DNA of 13,383 nt from Deltaproteobacteria bacterium (GTDB taxonomy: Bacteria > Myxococcota > Myxococcia > SLRQ01). A program made the translations under genes and the position numbers. The notes beneath the pieces were generated by a model. It made no database searches. It was given only the letters and a program-made list of their open reading frames with translations, and had not been told where the DNA came from. Below are positions 1 through 5,407 of this stretch, piece by piece (position 1 is the stretch's first letter; each line of letters begins with the position of its first letter). The DNA is taken from assembly GCA_007128675.1 (NCBI GenBank), contig SKWY01000298.1, forward strand, positions 1-13,383, given 5' to 3'.

Positions 1-292
1 ACACCATGAGACCATCCTCGAAGCCCTCTCCCCTGACCTCGACCCCAGTACCACCAGCGAGCTCTCCCGTACTTGGGACGACTCCAGTCAAGGCCCTCTC
101 GACTGGACCATTGTCGCCGTTGTCACCGTTGTCGCCGTTGTCACCGTTGTCGCCGTTGTCGCCGTTGTCGCCATTTTCCCCGTTACCGCCGTTGTCACCG
201 TTGTCGTCATCCGACCCGCAGGCGGCAAAGGCCAGGGCAAAAGCAAAGAGAACTGCGAAAAACCACCTCTTGCCGGTCAAAAGATCACTCAT
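1..292 (-). CDS. IPT/TIG-domain lipoprotein, copy 1 (3' end outside window)
   Basis: Starts with ATG at 292 and runs off the left edge after 97 codons. Residues 1-24 form a secretion signal (charged N-terminus with GKR, then a hydrophobic run ending AFAAC), so Cys25 is the likely lipidated residue, although Phe rather than Leu sits at -3. A low-complexity Gly-Asp-Asn linker follows (residues 28-62). From Val64 comes the opening of an IPT/TIG immunoglobulin-like fold, recognisable by VVPSTGELAGGTGVEVRGEG followed by a hydrophobic strand. Such domains occur in surface proteins, often carbohydrate-associated; the actual ligand is unknown. A GGGAGG Shine-Dalgarno lies 11 nt upstream. The gene sits 29 nt behind a malG remnant and is the better preserved of two copies (the other is 1522-1900). 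Lipoprotein and TIG calls are fairly secure; the role is not. Confidence 0.75.
   Translation of the reverse strand, partial: MSDLLTGKRWFFAVLFAFALAFAACGSDDDNGDNGGNGENGDNGDNGDNGDNGDNGDNGDNGPVERALTGVVPSTGELAGGTGVEVRGEGFEDGLMV
107..211 (-). repeat. In-frame Gly-Asp-Asn (9-bp) linker repeat
   Basis: Behind the lipobox the gene holds ten Gly-x-Asn triplets, seven of them consecutive Gly-Asp-Asn, coded by a 9-bp unit with only GGC/GGT and AAC/AAT wobble. The sister gene at 1900 has a single triplet here, so the copies differ by exactly 81 bp (nine units). The unit is a multiple of three, so length change alters the spacer between membrane anchor and TIG domain without shifting frame. Confidence 0.85.
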
Positions 293-321
293 TGTCTTCT
301 CTGCCTCCCAAAGCTAGTTAG

Positions 322-511
322 TCATCCCTTTACACCGCCAGCGGTAAGCCCGCCAACGAGGTTGCGCTGAAGAGCGAAGAACAGGGCCACCACGGGTAAC
401 GAGACTATCACGGCACCCGCGGCAAAGAGCCCCCACTCTGTCGTGTAACCGCCAACATATCTCTGGAGCGCCACGGGCAAGGTGAACATTCGCTCGTCGT
501 TCATGAAGGTC
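322..511 (-). pseudogene. malG 3' remnant
   Basis: Encodes only the last ~62 residues of a MalG-type permease, including the last membrane segment and the family-typical C-terminus GLTAGGVKG. It differs from the intact gene at 1930-2781 by Asp to Gly in the QRYVGDY segment and Val to Leu in the last membrane helix, plus silent changes. Upstream of 511 the reading frame continues to 612 into unrelated arginine-rich sequence with no permease similarity and no good ribosome site. The EAA loop that docks on the ATPase is absent, so it cannot act as a permease. It is best read as the end of a duplicated block. Confidence 0.85.
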
Positions 512-830
512 TCCGGCAAGGCATTGTAGCAGTGTGGCGTCGACAACGTCACTCGGAGCCGTAATCGCGCTCGCACTGGCATACTAGGCAGGTTCATTGT
601 TGCTATGAACACCGACCTTCTTCACCGCGCCTCAGGCTCCTCGACCGCCGAAGCCCGCTATTGGACTGGCTCCAGGCCGGAGAAAGCCGCAAGAGGCACA
701 GCAAGTCCGATAGGCGCTCGATTCATTAGGCCGCCACTAGCAGGAGAAGACAGACAAATGTCGCAACTGACAAGAGGGTTCTCTGGGCTTGCTCCGCTAG
801 GCCTCGGCAATGGAATCACAATCCGTTGAT
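512..830. other. Orphan stretch without a recognisable gene
   Basis: About 320 bp between the end of rubrerythrin and the duplication boundary. Both strands carry short open frames (for example 605-829 on plus), but none resembles a known family, has a good ribosome site, or shows a clear coding bias. No tRNA-like cloverleaf, inverted terminal repeat or convincing terminator was seen. It may be debris from the rearrangement. Confidence 0.5.
523..552 (-). promoter_or_regulatory. Possible sigma-70-like promoter at the duplication junction
   Basis: On the minus strand a -35 candidate GTGACG (547-552) and a -10 candidate TACAAT (523-528) are separated by 18 nt, matching consensus at 4/6 and 5/6. 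It points at the malG remnant and the downstream copy 1 lipoprotein gene, which lost its operon promoter if the block was duplicated without the upstream genes. Chance occurrence is possible. Confidence 0.3.
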
Positions 831-1403
831 TCAGTAGTTCGCTTCTCGAACCCTGAAGTGTGCTCTTGGATGCACGCAGGCAGGACACATTTCTGGCGGC
901 TCCAAGCCGGTGTGAACGTAGCCGCAGTTTCCACATCTCCACTCGACCTCTTCATCGCGCTTGAAAACCCGGCCAGCCTTGACGTTGTCATAGAGCCTCT
1001 TGAATCTGTCTTCGTGCGCCTTCTCCGCCTGTGAGATGGCATCGAAGGTGTCGGCCACCTTGTCCAGACCTTCCTCCCTCGCCACCTTCGCGAAAGAAGG
1101 ATATAGCTCGGCCCACTCCTCATGCTCCCCGTGCGCGGCCGCGAGCAAGTTCTCTTCGGTCGTACCCAGCACGCCGGCTGGATAGGCCGCCGTGATGTCC
1201 ACCATGCCGCCCTCTAGATACTTGAAGAACTGCTTGGCGTGCTGCCGCTCATCGGAAGCGGTCTCGGTGAAGATCTCCGCGATCTGCTCGAAACCTTCCT
1301 TCTTTGCAATCTTGGCCCAGTAGTCGTAGCGGTTGGAAGCCTGAGACTCTCCCGCGAAAGACTTGAGCAGGTTCTTCTCCGTAAGTGTTCCCTTCAAAGA
1401 CAT
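831..1403 (-). CDS. rbr: Rubrerythrin
   Basis: A 190-residue non-heme diiron peroxidase of the cytoplasm, which reduces hydrogen peroxide to water using electrons delivered through its rubredoxin-like domain. The N-terminal four-helix ferritin-like domain (about residues 1-145) shows the expected iron ligands: Glu19 in FAGESQASNRY, Glu52 and His55 in SDERQHAK, Glu93 in GEHEEW, and Glu127 and His130 in AEKAHED. The C-terminal domain binds one iron through Cys157, Cys160, Cys173 and Cys176 (CGNC and CPAC). Length matches classical rubrerythrins (~190). The start at ATG 1403 is supported by AGGAG six nt upstream and by homology beginning at MSLKGTL; an upstream GTG at 1454 would add 17 unsupported residues. 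It stands alone between two copies of a duplicated segment. Presence suggests an anaerobic or microaerobic lifestyle or handling of oxidative stress. Confidence 0.96.
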   Translation of the reverse strand: MSLKGTLTEKNLLKSFAGESQASNRYDYWAKIAKKEGFEQIAEIFTETASDERQHAKQFFKYLEGGMVDITAAYPAGVLGTTEENLLAAAHGEHEEWAELYPSFAKVAREEGLDKVADTFDAISQAEKAHEDRFKRLYDNVKAGRVFKRDEEVEWRCGNCGYVHTGLEPPEMCPACVHPRAHFRVREANY

Positions 1404-1521
1404 GTGCAGCTCCTGATGTTGTGGGGAAAGGAAGATACCTCTCACGGCCCTCACTCTTAGGCAACGGGTCGAGGACGAAGATCTCTTTTTGCTACGCCGG
1501 CGAGAACGCTCTCGTTGGAAG

Positions 1522-1900
1522 TCAGAAGAAGTTGATGTCCATGACGCCCCGGGAAGATGCGTTAGCGTAACTGTGGTAACCGTTTCGGATCTTGTAATCC
1601 AAATCCCAAATGCCCACGTTCAAGCGCGACAAGACAACGTCGCCGGGCTCATCCTCGACGACCGTGAGCTTTCCAGCGTGCTCCGAAGAACACCATGAGA
1701 CCATCCTCGAAGCCCTCTCCCCTGACCTCGACCCCAGTACCACCAGCGAGCTCTCCCGTACTTGGGACGACTCCAGTCAAGGCCCTCTCGACTGGACCAT
1801 TGTCACCGTTGTCGTCATCCGGCCCGCAGGCGGCAAAGGCCAGGGCAAAAGCAAAGAGAACTGCGACCAGCCACCTCTTGCCGGTCGATAGATCACTCAT
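1522..1900 (-). pseudogene. IPT/TIG lipoprotein, copy 2, truncated and frame-disrupted
   Basis: Begins as a paralogue of the 1-292 gene: ATG at 1900, signal ending AFAAC, one Gly-Asp-Asn triplet, then the TIG-domain opening to MVFFGA. It then breaks at about 1690, and the original frame stops at 1649. In the next frame, from about 1689 down to 1522, lies a well-coded tail (KLTVVEDEPGDVVLSRLN through GVMDINFF). Roughly three quarters of its codons end in G or C, whereas the opposite-strand frame is much less biased, so this tail is probably a real protein C-terminus. Either an internal deletion removed the middle of one long gene, or two genes were joined out of frame. Its ribosome site is also degraded compared with copy 1 (GGGAGG lost). 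It sits 29 nt behind malG, so the intact ancestor was probably co-transcribed with the importer. Confidence 0.7.
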
Positions 1901-2119
1901 CGTCTTTTCTGCCCCAAAAAGCTAGTTAGTCATCCCTTTACACCGCCAGCGGTAAGCCCGCCGACGAGGTTGCGCTGAAGAGCGAAGAACAGGGCTACCA
2001 CAGGTACCGAGACTATCACGGCACCCGCGGCAAAGAGCCCCCACTCTGTCGTGTAATCGCCAACATATCTCTGGAGCGCCACGGGCAAGGTGAACATTCG
2101 CTCGTCGTTCATGAAGGTC
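1690..2119. repeat. Direct repeat, copy 2 (malG 3' end plus lipoprotein 5' end)
   Basis: Partner of the 1-511 segment. Its right end lies inside intact malG at 2119. Its visible left limit is 1690, which aligns with window position 1, so the true limit is unknown. It contains the last 190 bp of malG, the 29-bp gap and the first ~210 bp of the lipoprotein gene. Because malG is intact here, this is likely the ancestral location of the malG-lipoprotein junction. Confidence 0.9.
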
Positions 2120-2781
2120 GCCGCGAGTATGAACTCGTTCCAGGCCGTCATGAACGAGAAAAGCGCGGTCACGGCAAGCGCGGGTTTCGCAAGCGGCATC
2201 ACGATCTTCCAAAAGATCACGAACTGACTCGCCCCGTCCATCAAGGCGGCCTCCTCCAGCTCCCTTGGGATCGTATCGAAGTAGCCCTTGAGCATGAAAA
2301 CGCAAAAGGGTATCGCCGTGATGCTATATACGAGCATGAGCCCAGTCAGCGTGCCGAGCAATCCGAGTATATCCATCAAGATGTACAGCGGAATGGCCAT
2401 CATTACGCCAGGGAACATCTGGGTAACGAGAAAGAGCATCAGCCCCGTTCGCCTTCCGGGAAAGCGAAAACGGGAAAAAGCATAGGCCGCCGTGCAGGCG
2501 AGAAAGAGCCCAAGAAGGGTGGTTCCTGCCGAGACTACTACCGAGTTGAGCATATGGCGGCCAAAGAGCCAGGTCCCATCTGAGTCGGTATGAGTCACAA
2601 GCGCCTTGAAGTTCGCCCCCGAAATCCTCTCGGGAATGAGAGAGGCCGAAAGCCCAAATGCCTGTGAGTCCGAGAAGGCCATCTTGAGGACCCACAAGAC
2701 TGGGTACACCGCCACCATGACGGCGACGGTCAAGGCTAGGTATATCAAGACCTTGGTGAAGGAGCTTGGGTCGCGGTTCAT
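1930..2781 (-). CDS. malG: Sugar ABC transporter permease, MalG type
   Basis: A 283-residue inner-membrane permease, the second transmembrane subunit of an ATP-driven sugar (likely malto-oligosaccharide) importer. The first hydrophobic helix spans about residues 11-33; further helices follow around 78-105, 112-138, 143-165, 198-222 and 248-268. The conserved EAA loop that docks on the ATPase is at 174-200 (EEAALMDGASQ, then VMPLAKP). The C-terminus GLTAGGVKG is the MalG signature that contacts the ATPase dimer in E. coli. The start at ATG 2781 overlaps the stop of the upstream fusion gene by 4 nt (ATGA) and has GGAGGAG six nt upstream; an open extension to 2991 merely shadows that gene. Length is close to E. 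coli MalG (296). No ATPase (MalK) gene lies in the window. The exact substrate is inferred. Confidence 0.93.
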   Translation of the reverse strand: MNRDPSSFTKVLIYLALTVAVMVAVYPVLWVLKMAFSDSQAFGLSASLIPERISGANFKALVTHTDSDGTWLFGRHMLNSVVVSAGTTLLGLFLACTAAYAFSRFRFPGRRTGLMLFLVTQMFPGVMMAIPLYILMDILGLLGTLTGLMLVYSITAIPFCVFMLKGYFDTIPRELEEAALMDGASQFVIFWKIVMPLAKPALAVTALFSFMTAWNEFILAATFMNDERMFTLPVALQRYVGDYTTEWGLFAAGAVIVSVPVVALFFALQRNLVGGLTAGGVKG

Positions 2782-5012
2782 GCGCGCTCCTCCCCACCGG
2801 TGAGCTTTCGGGTGCCGAGAGTGTAGCCTACCAGAATACAGAAGATGAGGGCGGCGTACGCGGCGGCATATCCGTACTGCTCCTGCCGCTGGAAGGCCCA
2901 TCGATACGCCTCGCTGATGAGAATATCGGTGCTGCCGCCAGGCTCGCCTCCACTGACGAGGTAGACGATGTTGAACATATTGAAGGTCCAAATCATCCCC
3001 AGAATCACCGCGGGCAGCATGGCGGGCTTGAGCAGAGGCAGGGTGATCCGGAAGAACTTCTGAAGTCTACCCGCTCCGTCCACGTCGGCAGCCTCGTAGA
3101 GCTCCGATGGAATGGACTGCAGCGCCCCCAACGCTACCACCATCATGAATGGGAAACCGAGCCATGTGTTGGTGACCACGTTGGCGGTGAACGCCGTCCA
3201 GAACGAGCCGAACCAACTTACGGGCTCGAGCCCGATGCTCGTGAGGATTCCGTTGATTGCCCCAAACTGCTTGTGAAACATCCCTTTCCAGATGAGCGCG
3301 GTGATGTAGTTGGGCACGGCCCAAGGAATGATTAGGAGAGCACGGTAGACTCCCTTGAGCCGTAGCCAAGGCTCCTTCAGAAGCAGGGCAAGCATCAGAC
3401 CGAGGGTCACGTGCAAGGCGACGTTCGCCAGGGTCCAAAGAACCGTGACCACCAGGGTGAAGTAGAACGAGAGAGGATCGGTGACCCCATAGCTCTCGCC
3501 AAAGAGAATATCCCTGAAGTTCGCCAGCCCAACGAAGCTGAACTCCCCTCCCTCATGATGAGTGAAAGCGATCGCGAGACCTACCGCGAAGGGGACGAGA
3601 ACCAAGAAGAGCAAACCGGCGAAGGCGGGGGCGAGATAAGCATAGGCCGTTCGGTTCTGCCTGATCTCCGCCCGGAGGCCACCGGTGGCTGCCGCGCTCT
3701 TGCTCGCCCTATGCGCCCAGGCTCCAGCCCCCACGAAGGCGAGGAGTCCAAGAACAACGACATAAGGAAGTGGGCTGGTAGTCTCCGGAGCTTCTCTAAC
3801 CGCCGCGCGTAGGCGCGCTTGAGCGCGGACGAGAGCAGCTTCGGGATCGCCGCCCCGAAGCACCTGTCCTAGCGCTCCTCTCGCCGGCTCCCATACCGCC
3901 TGCATGGCCGGTCGGTTGTCCATCGCAACAGAGAAGGGGAGCTGTTCTCTGAATGCGCGAAGAACGGGATCCTCTCCGACGAGAGGATCGTCATAGGCTG
4001 GTGACCAAGCAACCGACTGGCGGCCGACGGTTGCACGCGTCATGGAGCCCTCCGCCGCGATATGCGCGGCAAGCGCCCTGGCAAGCTCGGGCTCACGTGC
4101 CCGGCCGGCAATCATGACCCCTTCCACGGTGAGAAAGGGAGTAGCCCGGCGCCCAGTCTCGCTCACTTCCGGTAAGAGGGCGATTCCCCAGTCGATTCGA
4201 TCGTCGATATCGCCAATGAACCATGGCCCATTGACGACCATTGCCGCGGCCTCCTCGTTGAAGAGGCGCGTTACCAGAGCAGAGGTGGCTTCCTGTGGAA
4301 CTACCCTCTCGCGGAGCACCAGATCCTGCACGAACTCGAGAGACCTTTGGCCGCCCGGTGTATCCAAGGAAGGGAGGCCCGTTTCCTCATCGAAGACCTC
4401 TCCCCCAAAACCGAAGAGCCAAGCCGAATGAAAAAAGAAGTCGTCCGCGGGATAAGCGAGCCCATAACGACCGGCATCAGGCTCCGAAAGGCGTCTTGCC
4501 ACATCGAGCAGCTCGTCGGTCGTCTTCGGAGGCTTGTCGATCAAGGCCCGGTTGTAGAAGAGCGCCGTGCTCTTGAACGCGAGCGGCAAGCCATAGAGTC
4601 TACCCTCGAATGTCAAAGCCTCGATAGTTTCGGGCAAGAACTCGTCGAGATCGACAGGTACGGGCTTCTCGTCGATGGGAACCACGACGTTGTTTGGAAC
4701 CCATGAGCCCACGCGCTCGTGCGCGAAGATGAATAGATCTGGTCCATGTCCTCGGGGGATGGACGAGGTCAAACGACTCGCAAAAGCATCGTGCGGAATA
4801 TTGAGCATGCGCACAGTGATATGCGGATGCATCTGCTCGAACCTCTCGACGACTTCCTGAAGGGCGGCGAGTTCCGCGGACCTGTAGCTATGCCATAAGC
4901 GCACCTCGCGCTGCTCTTCCAGCGCCGTCAGATCATTTGCCAGCGAAGGCGAGGCGGGAAAGAGGAGTACTATGAGGAGGCCAAGGAGAGCCTTGATGCC
5001 GTTACGAAGCAT
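2778..5012 (-). CDS. malF: Fused sugar-binding protein and MalF-type permease
   Basis: A 744-residue fusion. After a signal peptide (MLRNGIKALLG through SLA, residues 1-25) comes a family 1 extracellular solute-binding domain (about 26-410) with typical features such as GPDLFIF, LPLAFKSTALFYN and AAMVVNGPWFIGDI. A single helix (about 416-434, followed by HRASKS) would carry the chain back into the cytoplasm, after which the MalF-like permease begins (about 455-740) with an EAA loop at 637-665 (ELYEAADVDGAG, then ITLPLLKP). The binding protein is thus tethered to its own permease instead of diffusing in the periplasm. The start at ATG 5012 is preferred: the longer frame opens with TTG at 5030 and adds acidic residues before the signal peptide. 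It overlaps malG by 4 nt. Families are clear; the substrate (maltodextrin-like) is inferred from resemblance to MalE/MalF/MalG. Confidence 0.92.
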   Translation of the reverse strand: MLRNGIKALLGLLIVLLFPASPSLANDLTALEEQREVRLWHSYRSAELAALQEVVERFEQMHPHITVRMLNIPHDAFASRLTSSIPRGHGPDLFIFAHERVGSWVPNNVVVPIDEKPVPVDLDEFLPETIEALTFEGRLYGLPLAFKSTALFYNRALIDKPPKTTDELLDVARRLSEPDAGRYGLAYPADDFFFHSAWLFGFGGEVFDEETGLPSLDTPGGQRSLEFVQDLVLRERVVPQEATSALVTRLFNEEAAAMVVNGPWFIGDIDDRIDWGIALLPEVSETGRRATPFLTVEGVMIAGRAREPELARALAAHIAAEGSMTRATVGRQSVAWSPAYDDPLVGEDPVLRAFREQLPFSVAMDNRPAMQAVWEPARGALGQVLRGGDPEAALVRAQARLRAAVREAPETTSPLPYVVVLGLLAFVGAGAWAHRASKSAAATGGLRAEIRQNRTAYAYLAPAFAGLLFLVLVPFAVGLAIAFTHHEGGEFSFVGLANFRDILFGESYGVTDPLSFYFTLVVTVLWTLANVALHVTLGLMLALLLKEPWLRLKGVYRALLIIPWAVPNYITALIWKGMFHKQFGAINGILTSIGLEPVSWFGSFWTAFTANVVTNTWLGFPFMMVVALGALQSIPSELYEAADVDGAGRLQKFFRITLPLLKPAMLPAVILGMIWTFNMFNIVYLVSGGEPGGSTDILISEAYRWAFQRQEQYGYAAAYAALIFCILVGYTLGTRKLTGGEERA

Positions 5013-5079
5013 TCGACACTCTATCTCCAAGGTTGCGAAGAGCTTGATTCGGGCTCACACCCTACGAACAAACGAACGC

Positions 5080-5095
5080 GCCGGTGTAGGCCGGC
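5080..5095 (-). terminator. Small GC hairpin between operons
   Basis: GCCGG and CCGGC pair around a 6-nt loop, followed on the minus strand by a T-containing stretch (GCGTTCGTTTGTTCG). It lies between the small lipoprotein gene and the importer operon and could weakly terminate the upstream unit. The stem is only 5 bp and the tail is interrupted by G and C, so this is tentative. Confidence 0.25.
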
Positions 5096-5155
5096 ATCTT
5101 CCCCCGAAGGGACATGCTGATACAAGCCTTCTTTGGCATGTGTGATTGCGGACCA

Positions 5156-5404
5156 TCATTCGAAGACGTCCGGCTCTTCGTCTAAATGAGAAGGAGCTCT
5201 CTCGAGCTCCCTAGACGTGTCTGGCTCGTCAGCTGGCTCGAGATTCCCCGGTTCGATCTCTGATGGCTGGCCGGATGTTGCCGGCACTTCCGGCGGCAAG
5301 GGCTGGGACTTGATGCCGCAACCCGCCCCCGGCAAGAATGCCATGAGTGCCACGGCAATGGCCCAAAGCAGCGTTTCGCGGGCGCCTCGAATCTTCTCGT
5401 TCAT
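5156..5404 (-). CDS. Small lipoprotein, LptM-like
   Basis: An 82-residue exported protein. Residues 1-28 form a signal (KIRGAR, then a hydrophobic run), and Cys29 in LPGAGCG is the probable lipidated cysteine, although the lipobox is imperfect (Gly rather than Leu at -3). Just after it, CGIKSQPLPPE recalls the CGxKGPLxxPP motif of the short LptM (YifL) lipoproteins, which support assembly of the LPS translocon LptDE. The rest is a disordered, acidic, Pro-rich tail. The gene begins 3 nt after the stop of the outer-membrane protein gene with no clear ribosome site of its own, so it is probably translationally coupled to it and may act with it at the outer membrane. The LptM comparison rests on one short motif and is suggestive only. 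Confidence 0.65.
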   Translation of the reverse strand: MNEKIRGARETLLWAIAVALMAFLPGAGCGIKSQPLPPEVPATSGQPSEIEPGNLEPADEPDTSRELERAPSHLDEEPDVFE

Positions 5405-5407
5405 GGC

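Larger units (their letters stand above)
1..511. repeat. Direct repeat, copy 1 (malG 3' end plus lipoprotein 5' end)
   Basis: This segment matches 1690-2119 in the same orientation. The offset is 1689 on the lipoprotein side and 1608 from the lipoprotein start onward; the 81-bp difference is the Gly-Asp-Asn tract. By eye there are about five mismatches in the ~190 bp of malG and a few more in the 29-bp intergenic gap. Similarity stops abruptly at 511. The left limit cannot be seen because the repeat reaches the window edge. Confidence 0.9.

Noticed and set aside
6..321. Plus-strand frames giving Ser-Pro-Leu and Cys-Arg repeats
   Set aside because: They are antisense readings of the Gly-Asp-Asn tract of the minus-strand lipoprotein gene.
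605..829. 74-codon plus-strand frame between the malG remnant and rubrerythrin
   Set aside because: Arg/Ala/Gly-rich, no recognisable family, no ribosome site and no coding bias.
512..1689. Insertion sequence or integron cassette carrying rubrerythrin between the repeats
   Set aside because: No transposase, inverted repeats, target-site duplication or attC-like site seen; the flanking repeats are duplicated gene pieces, not element ends.
5064..5077. ACGAAC twice with a 2-nt gap upstream of the importer operon, as an operator
   Set aside because: Only two short direct half-sites and no regulator gene nearby; too weak to report as a site.
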